Source: an uncultured Bacteroidales bacterium
GTDB taxonomy: Bacteria; Bacteroidota; Bacteroidia; Bacteroidales; Paludibacteraceae
DNA length: 64,000 nucleotides
Direction of reading: 5' to 3'
Assembly: GCA_902769535.1 (NCBI GenBank)
Contig: CACXPH010000003.1
Location: 62,001 to 126,000, forward strand
In this document: one piece after another, positions 34,788 to 43,600 of the stretch
Layout of the letters: each line of letters starts with the position of its first letter
Numbering within the stretch: the stretch's first letter is position 1
The notes under the pieces: generated by a model
Databases searched by the model: none
What the model saw: the letters and a program-made list of their open reading frames with translations, nothing else
What the model was told of the DNA's origin: nothing
Program-made: the position numbers and the translations under genes

Positions 34788-35473
34788 CACTTACGATCGG
34801 AGAGATGGATCTTCGTTCCGTAGCACAGATCGCCTGCATCACCCAAACCCGGAACGATATATTTCTTCTCGTTCAGGACAGGGTCAATAGCCGCGCACCA
34901 GAGCGTCACGTCTTCGCTGTCGTTAAGCGACTTACGCAGACAGTCAATCGCTTGCGGTGTACCGATCGTGCAGCACAGATGGGTGTGTTTCGGTTTGCCA
35001 TGACGAAGAAGCGCCAGATAGCCCACCTCCATCGACATACCGGTTGCTAACATCGGATCGGCGATGATAAGCGTCTTGCCATCAATAGCCGGCGCAGCCA
35101 TATACTCGGCCACGATCTCCAACTGCTCTTCTCCATGCACATTACGTCCGACACGACGATAAGCACTCAGGAACGCATTCTCCGCGCGGTCGAAGATATT
35201 CAAAAATCCCTGATGCAGCGGAAGACCGGCACGCAGAATAGTAGCCACTACCAACTGGTCGCTAATCGTGTTCACGGTTGCCTTAGCCAGCGGCGTCTGC
35301 ACCTCGGTCGGTTCATAATTCAGTTCCTTACTCATCTCGATAGCCATCACCTCACCGATGCGCTCGATATTACGGCGAAAACGCAGCGGATCCTTCTGGA
35401 TATCTACATCGCGGATCTCACGCAGGAACTGATTAAGAACGCTGTTCTTCTCGGATAGATTAATTACCTTCAT
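34787..35473 (-). CDS. upp: Uracil phosphoribosyltransferase
   Basis: 228 residues. It makes UMP from uracil and PRPP. The family PRPP-binding loop is VIADPMLATGMSMEVG, with the uracil-binding end YIVPGLGDAGDLCYGTK. Start and stop overlap neighbouring genes by one base each (TAATG, TGATG), giving strict translational coupling with the coiled-coil protein and dprA. Confidence 0.95.
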   Translation of the reverse strand: MKVINLSEKNSVLNQFLREIRDVDIQKDPLRFRRNIERIGEVMAIEMSKELNYEPTEVQTPLAKATVNTISDQLVVATILRAGLPLHQGFLNIFDRAENAFLSAYRRVGRNVHGEEQLEIVAEYMAAPAIDGKTLIIADPMLATGMSMEVGYLALLRHGKPKHTHLCCTIGTPQAIDCLRKSLNDSEDVTLWCAAIDPVLNEKKYIVPGLGDAGDLCYGTKIHLSDRK

Positions 35474-36114
35474 TATTGCATCGATTTAGCAGCTTTCTGT
35501 TCGTTCTTTACCGCATTCTGGCGTCCTTTCAGCTCTGCCTCGAGTACGGCCAAGTCATGCGCTTTCTGAGCAACCTGCTGTTCATAAGCCTGCAGTTCGG
35601 TTTGGCTGTTTTGGATCTGCGTCTCCAGATCTGCTATAGCGCGTGCGCGCTCCGCGATCTCGCGAATCGAGTAACCGAGTTCTTTCTGCTGTTGATCGAG
35701 CAGTGCGGCGTACGCGTCGCGAGTCTCCTGATTGAGCTCAGCCTGCTTAGCCAGCGTCTTTTGCTGTTTCTCCACCACTTTCTGCATTGCCTTTACCTCG
35801 CCATCCTCTTTCTCATAGAGTTTCTTGAGCGAACCGGTCATCTTCAGCGCCTCTTTCAGCGACGCAGCTTTCTCTTTCGCGTGCTGTTGCTCTACTTTGA
35901 GAATCGCCTTAGCCGCCTTCAGTTCCTCTGCGTTCTTGTTCAGCGCCTGAGCTACTGCATCCAGCGAAGCGCGATACATGATCGGCTCAGCCATGTACAA
36001 AGCACGGAGGGAGTCCACTTTGAAGTCTGCTAACGTAACGGTAATGGGGGTTACTTTCTGCGCCACAGCGGTCATACTCAATGCCGCAAAGGCCAATAAG
36101 AAAAACTTTTTCAT
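35473..36114 (-). CDS. Periplasmic coiled-coil protein of unknown function
   Basis: 213 residues. Signal peptide MKKFFLLAFAALSMTAVAQ, then about 190 residues of nearly continuous Gln/Glu/Lys/Ala-rich helix with heptads, predicted coiled coil (about 60-205). No enzymatic motif. First gene of an operon with upp and dprA, transcribed from a promoter back to back with that of the DUF5063 gene. It could be a periplasmic spacer or tethering protein; this is only suggested by the shape. Confidence 0.75.
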   Translation of the reverse strand: MKKFFLLAFAALSMTAVAQKVTPITVTLADFKVDSLRALYMAEPIMYRASLDAVAQALNKNAEELKAAKAILKVEQQHAKEKAASLKEALKMTGSLKKLYEKEDGEVKAMQKVVEKQQKTLAKQAELNQETRDAYAALLDQQQKELGYSIREIAERARAIADLETQIQNSQTELQAYEQQVAQKAHDLAVLEAELKGRQNAVKNEQKAAKSMQ

Positions 36115-36159
36115 ACTATCAGTTTATTTAAAATTAGGTTCTTTTTCAAAAATTCACCG

Positions 36160-36191
36160 CAAAGTTACACATTTTTTTGCACATGTGCAAG
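36160..36191 (-). promoter_or_regulatory. Promoter of the coiled-coil/upp/dprA operon
   Basis: Minus strand: CTTG (36191-36188), 20 nt with an A7 tract, TAACTTTG (36167-36160). Shares a palindrome with the divergent promoter. Confidence 0.86.
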
Positions 36192-36207
36192 TTTTTTCGT
36201 ATCTTTG
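36176..36207 (+). promoter_or_regulatory. Promoter of the DUF5063 gene
   Basis: TTTG (36176-36179), 20 nt, TATCTTTG (36200-36207). The two divergent -33 boxes are the two halves of TTTGCACATGTGCAAG. Confidence 0.88.
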
Positions 36208-36230
36208 CACGATTTTTAGTTCTTTTTAGT

Positions 36231-36746
36231 ATGGAAAGTTTTATTTACAAGGACTCTACCATCGCTTTTGTCACAGCTGCAGCGCAAACTTGTCTGCTCA
36301 TAGAGCAGTGTGCTGATTATGAGCGTGAGGAGTGGCGTGAACAGTTGTTACGGCTCTTGCCCGTCTTGTATCTGCGCACACGTCTGCTCGAACCGGCCGA
36401 GACCATGATGGAGGAGGAACCGCAACGTTTCGTGACGGAAGAAGATTATACCTATGCCCTTGTGGGAATCCGTAATCTGCTCGGACAGGACGATGCGTAC
36501 CTCGATGTGTTCGTCGATCAAGGCGTCTATACGGATGAGATCCAGACGAGTTATATCTCCGAAGGACTCGCGGATATCTATCAGGAGCTCAAAGACCTGG
36601 CAGCTGCTTTCCAGACCGGCGAAGAACCTATTATGAACGATGCCGTCGTCCTCTGCCGCGAAGCGTTTGAAGCACATTGGGGAAGAAAGTTGCTGGCAGT
36701 TATGAGAGCGTTGCACGATCTCGATGCCAGCATTTATGATTTATGA
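36231..36746 (+). CDS. DUF5063 family protein
   Basis: 171 residues from the ATG at 36231, 24 nt after the promoter; an upstream ATG at 36177 lies inside the promoter. The helical, acidic protein with AFVTAAAQTCLLIEQC near its start and the LREAF/WGRKLL-like end matches a Bacteroidota family usually placed directly before a ribonuclease D-like exonuclease. Here a four-helix-bundle gene has come between them. Function unknown. The last codons are part of a 7-bp tandem array. Confidence 0.8.
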   Translation: MESFIYKDSTIAFVTAAAQTCLLIEQCADYEREEWREQLLRLLPVLYLRTRLLEPAETMMEEEPQRFVTEEDYTYALVGIRNLLGQDDAYLDVFVDQGVYTDEIQTSYISEGLADIYQELKDLAAAFQTGEEPIMNDAVVLCREAFEAHWGRKLLAVMRALHDLDASIYDL

Positions 36747-36775
36747 TTGATGATTGATGATTGATGATTGATGAT
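36734..36775 (+). repeat. 7-bp tandem array, six units
   Basis: TTATGAT twice, then TGATGAT four times. It contains the DUF5063 stop codon and ends 8 nt before the four-helix gene. Confidence 0.88.
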
Positions 36776-36783
36776 TTGTATAT

Positions 36784-37146
36784 ATGACTCGAGACGAATT
36801 TCTTGATAAATGCATCGCATTCTCAGTTAAAATTAACAAACTGAGAAAATATTTGTGCGAGACCAAACATGAATTCAATAACTCAGACCAAATACAACGA
36901 TCAGGAACGAGTATTGGCGCAAATTATAGTGAAGCTTGTAATGCTGTAAGTAAGGCTGATTTTATAAATAAATTAAGTATTGCGCAAAAAGAAGCTTACG
37001 AAACAATCTACTGGCTGAAAGTTCTTTGGGAATCAGAATTAATCAACGATGAACAATATGAAGAATTAATTACGGATGTTGAGGAAATTCATCGATTATT
37101 ATCATCGAGCATAAAAACTCTCAAAGACAACGAAAATAAATTATAA
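36784..37146 (+). CDS. Four-helix-bundle protein (S23/IVP-like)
   Basis: 120 residues. The sequence QIQRSGTSIGANYSEA followed by FINKLSIAQKEAYETIYWLKVL is the signature of the four-helix-bundle family first found in intervening sequences of 23S rRNA genes and related to the Avd proteins of diversity-generating retroelements. The gene is clearly more AT-rich than both neighbours and is flanked on each side by a 7-bp tandem array, as though inserted between DUF5063 and its usual exonuclease partner. Biochemical role unknown; nucleic-acid binding is assumed for the family. Confidence 0.88.
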   Translation: MTRDEFLDKCIAFSVKINKLRKYLCETKHEFNNSDQIQRSGTSIGANYSEACNAVSKADFINKLSIAQKEAYETIYWLKVLWESELINDEQYEELITDVEEIHRLLSSSIKTLKDNENKL

Positions 37147-37172
37147 ATTTGAAATTTGAAATCATAAATTTA
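37145..37172 (+). repeat. 7-bp tandem array, four units
   Basis: AAATTTG, AAATTTG, AAATCAT, AAATTTA start in the stop codon of the four-helix gene and end three bases before the exonuclease start. Confidence 0.8.
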
Positions 37173-37174
37173 AA

Positions 37175-37975
37175 TTGAGGTATCCGATAACGCATATTAA
37201 TAAGGAAGTGCTCCAGAAAATGCCGATGCAGGTCTTCGAAGGCCAAGTCATCGTCATCGAGCAGCCGGAACAAGTACCCGAAGCGGTCAATTATCTGCTC
37301 AAGCAGAAGATTGTAGGCGTGGATACGGAGTCGCGGCCGAGTTTCAAACGCGGAATCCACTACCCTACAGCCCTCGTGCAGATAGCCGACCGTAAGCGCT
37401 GTTTTCTCTTCCGTCTGACGCACATCGGCATGCCGCAGGAGTTAGCTGATTTCTTCGCCAACCCGAATATATGCAAGGTCGGTCTGGCGTTCAAAGACGA
37501 CATCAACGGTCTGCGTCGCAGACGCAATTTCACGCCGGCCAACTGCATCGACATCCAGAAGATCGTACCGCAGTACGGACTGCTTGACCTCGGTCTGCAG
37601 AAACTGTTCGCTATCTGCTTCGGTCGCAAGATTTCCAAGGCGCAGCAGCTGACCAATTGGGAGAACAGCCATCTCACGCCAGAGCAGGCGCGCTACGCGT
37701 CCACGGACGCATGGGCTACGCTCCTTATTTATGAAGACCTGCTCAAGCACGAGACGCTCACACAGGAAGAGGTAGCGCAGCTGCAGCGCGAAGAGAAAGA
37801 GCGGATGATCGAGCATCAGCAGGAGATCCAAGACCAGCGGCTGCGCGAACAAGGCATCGAACCACCGCCGCACCGCACGCCCGAGGAACGCAAGGCACAC
37901 CAAGCCGCCAAGAAACGCGAAGCACGCAAGCGTAAGCGCCAGAATAAACAATTGAAAAAACAAAAAACTTCGTAA
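37175..37975 (+). CDS. Ribonuclease D-like 3'-5' exonuclease
   Basis: 266 residues with an apparent TTG start right after the 7-bp array; the first in-frame ATG would remove about 16 residues before PMQVFEGQ. DEDDy exonuclease motifs are VGVDTESRPSFK (Exo I), VGLAFKDDINGLR (Exo II) and ARYASTDAWATLLIY (Exo III). The C-terminal 60 residues are very basic (KREARKRKRQNKQLKK) and probably bind RNA. Likely processes or degrades structured RNA in the cytoplasm. The odd start codon fits disruption of the original 5' end by the inserted upstream DNA. Confidence 0.85.
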   Translation: MRYPITHINKEVLQKMPMQVFEGQVIVIEQPEQVPEAVNYLLKQKIVGVDTESRPSFKRGIHYPTALVQIADRKRCFLFRLTHIGMPQELADFFANPNICKVGLAFKDDINGLRRRRNFTPANCIDIQKIVPQYGLLDLGLQKLFAICFGRKISKAQQLTNWENSHLTPEQARYASTDAWATLLIYEDLLKHETLTQEEVAQLQREEKERMIEHQQEIQDQRLREQGIEPPPHRTPEERKAHQAAKKREARKRKRQNKQLKKQKTS

Positions 37976-38002
37976 TAACGTTATCCCGTAATTACGTCAT
38001 CC
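37971..38002 (+). repeat. 8-bp tandem array, four units
   Basis: CGTAATAA, CGTTATCC, CGTAATTA, CGTCATCC span the exonuclease stop. The unit is closely related to the array at 29415. Confidence 0.82.
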
Positions 38003-38018
38003 CGAAAACACCCCTCCT

Positions 38019-39419
38019 ATGAAAAGATCTATCTTTTATCTATTATCTATTATCTTTTGTCTCTCCGTTTCTGCAGAAACGAAGTACGTCTTTTACTTCA
38101 TCGGTGACGGCATGGGCGCCAACCAAGTGATGCTCGCGGAGATGTACCGTTCGGCGATCGAAGGCCAACCGCTCGGTCGCGTGCAGACGCTCATGACGAC
38201 TTTTCCGTATTCGGGACACCTCTCGACGTACTCGAAGACGAACGGCATTACCGATTCGGCAGCTGCAGGTACGTGTCTTGCGACGGGCGCCAAGACCAAA
38301 AACGGCATGTTAGGCATGGATGAGGACAGCGTACGCGTGACTACTATCGCAGAGGAGTTGAAGGCGCAGAACTGGGGCATCGGCATCATGACAACCGTCG
38401 CTATCGACCATGCCACACCGGCAGCTTTCTATGCCCATGTGCCGAACCGCAATAAGTACTACCGCATCGGCGAGCAATTGGCGGAAAGCAACTTCGACTT
38501 CTTCGGCGGAGCCGGTTTTCACCATCCGCAGGGCAAGCACGACGATAAGAAAGTGAACCTCTACCGCCTCGCCGAAGACAAAGGCTATACCATCGCCCGT
38601 GGATACGAAGAAGCGATCACGAGATCACGTGATCACGAGATCACGAAACTAATTATGGTCCAAGAAGGCGACACAGGAATGAACCATGGATCTAATTTGA
38701 CCTACGCCATCGACCGCAAGCCGGGTGATCTCACGCTCGCGCAGATTGTTAGCACGGCGATTCCGTTCCTCGATGCGCGGCATGAGAAGTTCTTTATGAT
38801 GGTGGAAGGCGGTATGATTGATTACGCGTGCCACGGCGACGATGCGGCTACCGAGATCGGTGAGGTTTGGGACATGGACGAGGCGATGCAGGCGGCATAT
38901 GACTTCTACCTCGCGCACCCCGACGAGACACTTATCCTCGTGACGGCCGACCATGAGACAGGCGGTCTCGCGCTCGGTAACAGCGATTACACGCTCCATC
39001 TTGACCTGCTGCAAAATCAGAAATGCTCGGCGTGGATCCTCTCAGATAAATTCAGCCAACTCTTCCAAGGCAAGAACAAACCGACTTGGGAGGCCGTTAA
39101 GCAAGTGTACCGTCAGAACCTCGGTTTCTGGGAGACGGTAGAAGTTACCGCGGATGAAGAGAAAGAGCTGCAGGCGCTCTATAAGGCGGCTTGCAAGGGC
39201 AGAACCAAGGACACCAAGACGATGTATAAGTCGATAAACAAACTCGGAGACGCCGGCATCGCGCTGCTCAACAAGAAAGCCCACGTAGGCTGGACGACGC
39301 ATGCACACTCTGCACATCCCGTACCTGTCTTCGCCATCGGCCGCAATGCGCATCTCTTCTCCGGCTGGCATGACAACTCCGAACTTGTTCCTCTGATTCG
39401 CAAAGCGATACAAGAATAA
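38019..39419 (+). CDS. Alkaline phosphatase
   Basis: 466 residues. Signal peptide MKRSIFYLLSIIFCLSVSA. Metal and nucleophile motifs of the PhoA family are present: FIGDGMGANQ, TDSAAAGTCLATGAKT with the catalytic serine, DHATPAAFYAHVPNRN, MVEGGMIDYACHGDD and VTADHETGG, with a final THAHSAHPVPVF. It hydrolyses phosphate monoesters in the periplasm. No phosphate-regulon box was recognised. Codons around residue 200-210 are made of a GATCACGA repeat, an in-gene array that leaves the frame open. Confidence 0.95.
   Translation: MKRSIFYLLSIIFCLSVSAETKYVFYFIGDGMGANQVMLAEMYRSAIEGQPLGRVQTLMTTFPYSGHLSTYSKTNGITDSAAAGTCLATGAKTKNGMLGMDEDSVRVTTIAEELKAQNWGIGIMTTVAIDHATPAAFYAHVPNRNKYYRIGEQLAESNFDFFGGAGFHHPQGKHDDKKVNLYRLAEDKGYTIARGYEEAITRSRDHEITKLIMVQEGDTGMNHGSNLTYAIDRKPGDLTLAQIVSTAIPFLDARHEKFFMMVEGGMIDYACHGDDAATEIGEVWDMDEAMQAAYDFYLAHPDETLILVTADHETGGLALGNSDYTLHLDLLQNQKCSAWILSDKFSQLFQGKNKPTWEAVKQVYRQNLGFWETVEVTADEEKELQALYKAACKGRTKDTKTMYKSINKLGDAGIALLNKKAHVGWTTHAHSAHPVPVFAIGRNAHLFSGWHDNSELVPLIRKAIQE
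38616..38647 (+). repeat. In-gene 8-bp tandem array, four units
   Basis: GATCACGA, GATCACGT, GATCACGA, GATCACGA inside the alkaline phosphatase gene, encoding part of a variable loop. Confidence 0.85.
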
Positions 39420-39425
39420 ACACAT

Positions 39426-39451
39426 CAAAGGCAGCCCGAAAGCTGCCTTTG
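39426..39451. terminator. Bidirectional terminator, copy 1
   Basis: AAAGGCAGC-CCGAAA-GCTGCCTTT, a perfect 9-bp stem between convergent phoA-like and hepT genes. The same 26 bases recur at 40450-40475. Confidence 0.85.
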
Positions 39452-39452
39452 A

Positions 39453-39800
39453 TTATTCGAACTCCTCGTAGTATAGTGCGATGTGCTGCTTTAGTTCTGG
39501 AATATCCTGCGTAATAGTTACCCAAAGCATCTCTTTGCTTATGTGAATATAGTCATGAACCAACACATTACGCATTGCAACAATCGGACGCCAATTGACA
39601 TCTACATGCATCTCTCTAAACTCATGCGTGAGTAAGTTAGCTGCCTCCCCGATAATCTCAATTTGCTTTACTAATCCATAGTACAACAACGGATTACTCA
39701 ACAATTCATCTTTTGAATAAGTAGACAAGCCATTCTCAATCACTTGAATTGCGCTTAGTATATGTTCCAAGCGTTCTTTGTCACGACTATGCTCTCTCAT
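39453..39800 (-). CDS. hepT: HepT-like RNase toxin (DUF86)
   Basis: 115 residues, all helical. The HEPN ribonuclease motif R-x4-H-x-Y is present as RNVLVHDY near residue 78. In characterised HepT-MntA systems the HEPN protein is a toxin that is silenced by AMPylation of the tyrosine by its MntA partner. Its start overlaps the mntA end by 14 nt. The stop is two bases from the terminator. Confidence 0.9.
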   Translation of the reverse strand: MREHSRDKERLEHILSAIQVIENGLSTYSKDELLSNPLLYYGLVKQIEIIGEAANLLTHEFREMHVDVNWRPIVAMRNVLVHDYIHISKEMLWVTITQDIPELKQHIALYYEEFE

Positions 39801-40092
39801 AAATCAAGAATTTATCTCTATTTGCAGACTCTTGTGCAAACGGCAGTAATTCGTCTTGCTCTACTAAATCGACCTCTCGATGCAACAAATCCTGTAAATC
39901 CAACTTCATTGTAACATATTGGAAAAGCCCTATAGGCTTTGATTTGTCCAGATCCACCAATATATCCACATCGCTGTTTTTCGTCTCCTCTCCACGCGAA
40001 CAAGAGCCAAACAAGTAGGCTCTTTGTACCGGTTGTGCAGCAAAAAAGCGCTGCATCGTCGGAATCATATTTTGTACTTCTGCTGTAGGCAT
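39787..40092 (-). CDS. mntA: MntA-like minimal nucleotidyltransferase antitoxin
   Basis: 101 residues from the ATG at 40092, which lies 29 nt after the promoter; an upstream in-frame start at 40152 falls within the promoter. The nucleotidyltransferase motif G-S-x10-D-x-D is complete: GSCSRGEETKNSDVDILV. In known pairs it transfers AMP to the HepT toxin. A clear promoter of the same class as that of wza precedes it. Confidence 0.9.
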   Translation of the reverse strand: MPTAEVQNMIPTMQRFFAAQPVQRAYLFGSCSRGEETKNSDVDILVDLDKSKPIGLFQYVTMKLDLQDLLHREVDLVEQDELLPFAQESANRDKFLIYERA

Positions 40093-40121
40093 TTGGATTC
40101 CTCTTTTTACCTTTGACGCTG

Positions 40122-40153
40122 CAAAGGTACAGTTTTTTTTTGATATATGCAAA
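40122..40153 (-). promoter_or_regulatory. Promoter of mntA-hepT
   Basis: Minus strand: TTTG (40153-40150), 20 nt with an A9 tract, TACCTTTG (40129-40122). Nearly identical to the wza promoter. Confidence 0.9.
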
Positions 40154-40207
40154 TTTTTCTGAAATTTAATGGAAGTGTCCTATGAAAAATCAACAAAAAC
40201 AATAAAA

Positions 40208-40332
40208 ACCCTTTTGAATGATTTTGAGCGTCGCTCCACACGATCCTTGCTGCCAAAACTCCTTAAAAATGAATTTTTAGATAGTTTTACCACCAAACCT
40301 CGTCTCTTACAGAGTAAATCATTCAAAAGACA
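40208..40332. other. Structured repeat element, copy A
   Basis: A perfect 14-bp closing stem joins CTTTTGAATGATTT (40211-40224) and AAATCATTCAAAAG (40316-40329). Inside are hairpins GAGCG-T-CGCTC (40226-40236), TAAAAAT-GA-ATTTTTA (40264-40279) and CTCT-TAC-AGAG (40304-40314). Three diverged copies occur elsewhere in the window. The rest of 40154-40450 holds only this element and the 11-bp array; the short open frame over it is not believable as a gene. Confidence 0.75.
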
Positions 40333-40365
40333 TAAACATAAAAAGCATTTTTATCAATTGACGAC

Positions 40366-40409
40366 ACGATAAACATACGATAAACATAGGATATACATAG
40401 GACAAACAT
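40366..40409 (+). repeat. 11-bp tandem array, four units
   Basis: ACGATAAACAT twice, then AGGATATACAT and AGGACAAACAT. Confidence 0.88.
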
Positions 40410-40448
40410 ACGATTAGGTGGCAGAAAATCCTATGCAACAGAAATACA

Positions 40449-40476
40449 CCAAAGGCAGCCCGAAAGCTGCCTTTGG
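40449..40476. terminator. Bidirectional terminator, copy 2
   Basis: The 9-bp stem of copy 1 is extended by CC/GG to 11 bp. It ends the minus-strand transcript of the giant protein and the 43-aa peptide. Confidence 0.82.
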
Positions 40477-40507
40477 ATGTCTTGTCGCCACTCGGGCGAG
40501 ATGCGGA

Positions 40508-40639
40508 TTATTCGCCTTCGATTGGACCAGCGGAAGAAGACTCTCCACCTTTTCCCAAACCTGGGCCACTTGCGCAGATAATGGTCTGCGGCATCATTTC
40601 TACTACAACGAATTCCGGTTGATTATATGTCTTTTTCAT
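40508..40639 (-). CDS. Small peptide (43 aa), Bacteroidota type
   Basis: 43 residues, too short for most gene callers. It starts MKKTYNQPEFVVVEM and continues with IICASGPGLGKGG and an acidic end. The pattern, a basic start with a Pro-x-hydrophobic strand, then Cys/Ala-Ser-Gly and a Gly/Ser-rich acidic tail, is common among unannotated Bacteroidota mini-proteins. It lies 55 nt after the stop of the 1642-aa gene and just before a terminator, so it is the last cistron of that transcript. No function assigned; a secreted or modified peptide is possible. Confidence 0.62.
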   Translation of the reverse strand: MKKTYNQPEFVVVEMMPQTIICASGPGLGKGGESSSAGPIEGE

Positions 40640-40694
40640 AATGCTAACAATTTTACGATTTAACAACTTCATTTATTAACGTGCGTTAGCACTC

Positions 40695-43600
40695 TTATTT
40701 TACCAGACGGCCTGTTGCGTCATACATCTTCTCACCGCGCAGGATATACATCTTACCGTCGATGATCATCTTAACCGGAGTCTCCGAAGCATTCAGTGCG
40801 TCAATACCCGTAACTACTTGCGGAGCACCGTTTCCGATTGCAAAGCGTCTTTGAGGACTCAATGCGCCGCCACCCGGAACTTCGCTCAACAGGAAGTATG
40901 CACGATAAGCTTTCAGCGAGCAATCTTCCGTGTTAATCAGATAGTACAGATTGTTGCTGATGAGATACTTGCCATTCAGCTCAGCATCTGCCATGTCAAC
41001 ATACGTACCATGGAGACCATTGTGATCAGAAGCAGCAACAAAGGTATTGTCCGTAAACGTTACTCTGATCTGATTTGCATTAGCAAGGAATACGTACGGC
41101 TTGCCTGCCTGAACAGTTGCGTCCGAATTGCCGAGATAAATATTATCAGCATCTTTGTCAACGAACTCAAGGAGTTCTGCGCCTTCAATCGTACCATCGA
41201 ACGGCAAGCAGATTGTACCGAAGTTACCTGCGGTTACATTACGTTGATATGCACTCGGAATGTATGTAACCTGAATCTCAGTCATACGAACCTGAGAAGA
41301 TGCATTCAATTGAATAGATGCAGATGATCCCGTCCAAGTTCCTACGAGCGACTCATACGCATAATTGCCATTATCGCCTTCAATTGAGAATGCATTTGCG
41401 GGTTTCGAACTTGTAGAAGTAATAACGATTTGAGTAATGTTACCGAGTTCAGAAGAAACCGTCATATGATTGCTTGCATAACAACGATAATCGTCATCAT
41501 TATTTAAAGTGCCACTGGAAACAGCAATCTTGATACCATTTTTATATATAGACAATGAACTGCTCTTATCTGTACCAGCAGTGAACGTTACCGTAATAGG
41601 AGCCATAGCCTCTACCCATTGAGCAACGAACTCCATATTTTCAGAGATTGTTACCTCTGCACCAGCGTTGTACTTGTTAGCACCATTCTGCCAGCCGTCA
41701 AATGCATGGTTAGCATAAACGAACGAGCAGGATTCCAAGTTATAAGCGCCAGCCGGAACGGTACGAACTACTTGAGTTTCGCCAGCCTCACCAGCCTTGT
41801 AAGTTACCGTGAAGTTCTGAGCCCATTGAGCGGTGAACGTTACATCGTCGTTTACAGTATACGATGCACCTGCAGCATATGTTTGGGTACCATCATTCCA
41901 GCCCATGAAGGTGTAACCATCCTTGGAATAAGTGTCAGCAGCTGCCAAAGTGATCGGAGTACCCTCTTCGATATTCGGAACTACTACATCGTCACCTTCA
42001 GCCTCACCTGCCTTATAGGTTACTGTATATTTGTTAATAACAGCAGGAGTCCATTTAATAACGATTTCATCGTAGTAAACGGCACCACCTTTAGCCTTGA
42101 TACCAATGTATTTGTAGTTATCGCTATAATCAAAACCATCCTCAAATTCCATCGCACCACCACCTGCTGCAATCGTACCAATCAGCGTACCACGCTTGTC
42201 GTTGTCGTACAAATCAGCACTTGATTCATACGCCGTATTCTTTGCGTAAATATCCAAAGTTTTAGCATTTCCCGAATGTGCAACAGCAGAGAGTTCTTTC
42301 AAGTATCCAATAGTAGAGATGTTAACTATACCACCAGGGTTCGTAGTATTCATCTGAATAGCGCCACCGTTAGCTCCTGTTCCGGTTGTGCTGTAACCAT
42401 TATACTTAGTCTCTGTGGTGAATGTCTTATCAGTCCATGTTCCATAACCGCTTTGACCAATCGCAGCAGCAGTCAGTACATCCTTATACGGATCGGCTAC
42501 ATTCAGCGTGTACGAAGCAGTTCCTACTGCATAATCTTCGGTCTCTACACTGGTAGCAGTGATGACTGCTGTACCCTCAGCGTTGATAGTGATCGCACCA
42601 GTATTCTCATCAACAGAGACAGCTGCATTGTCACTACTATAATGTACTGTTACACCTGCCGGATTCGTCAATGTAGGAGCTGTGAAGCTCTCGCCAAGGT
42701 TTGCATTGTAAGAAGCCGCCGGGAACGAGAGTGTCGGAATAGTCTTCGCTGCTACGGTAATCGTAAAGGTCGTTTGTGCAGCGGTGTAGTTAGTACCTTG
42801 CTCAATACGAGCCGTTACGGTAGTAGAGCCTTCGCCAACCGGTGTAACTTTGTTTGCAGAAATAGTTGCAACACTTTCATCCAAACCTTCGTAAATGATT
42901 GTCGCTTCAACATTCTTGGTGATAGCAAGCGCTGTTTCTTCATCCGTAGTCTTCAGGTTGATGTCTGCGATAGCAAGTTCGGTTACAGTACCATCAGCAT
43001 ATACAACATTGATAGAAGTTAAACGCGCAGCCGCATCTCCATTGGAGAATGTTACTTCTTTTGCCAAGCCGCTCCAAGTACCAACGGTACCAACAAGGCT
43101 ATACGTTACGACATCCGTCGTCAGCGTTGCGGTATATCCAGCGACGAAGTTAATGCTAATTTCATATAATAACTTATCTTCCGGAGCCGTAATAGTTATA
43201 GAGTTATCCTTGTAGAAACGAACAGCACTACCATTATTGAACCACTTCGGATCATTCGAGCCTGTATTAGCGAAGGCAATTATCGGGTTTGGAGCAGCCG
43301 TTACTGTTGCCATTACCTCTTGATCAGTATAGCTTTGTGCCGTAGCATCCCAAGTAAATTCCGTACCACCTGCAGGCAGAGCTGCTTTTACGGTCAGAAC
43401 CATAGAAACTTCAGGACCTGCGTAGTAGTTCTCAGTTTCAGCCGTGCTGAACTTCAAAGTAGTTGTACCAGGAGCAACCAAAGTGATTTCACCTGCTGCA
43501 TTAATAGTTGCGACACCCTCATTCGTACTACTAAACGTCTTTGCACCATCCGAAGATGTTGACCACCAATCGGTAGTTGCATCTCCTACACGAACAGTCT

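Noticed and set aside
40169..40372. 67-codon open frame on the plus strand
   Set aside because: It runs across structured element A, follows its inverted repeats and has no family-like sequence or suitable promoter; the pairing explains the bases better.
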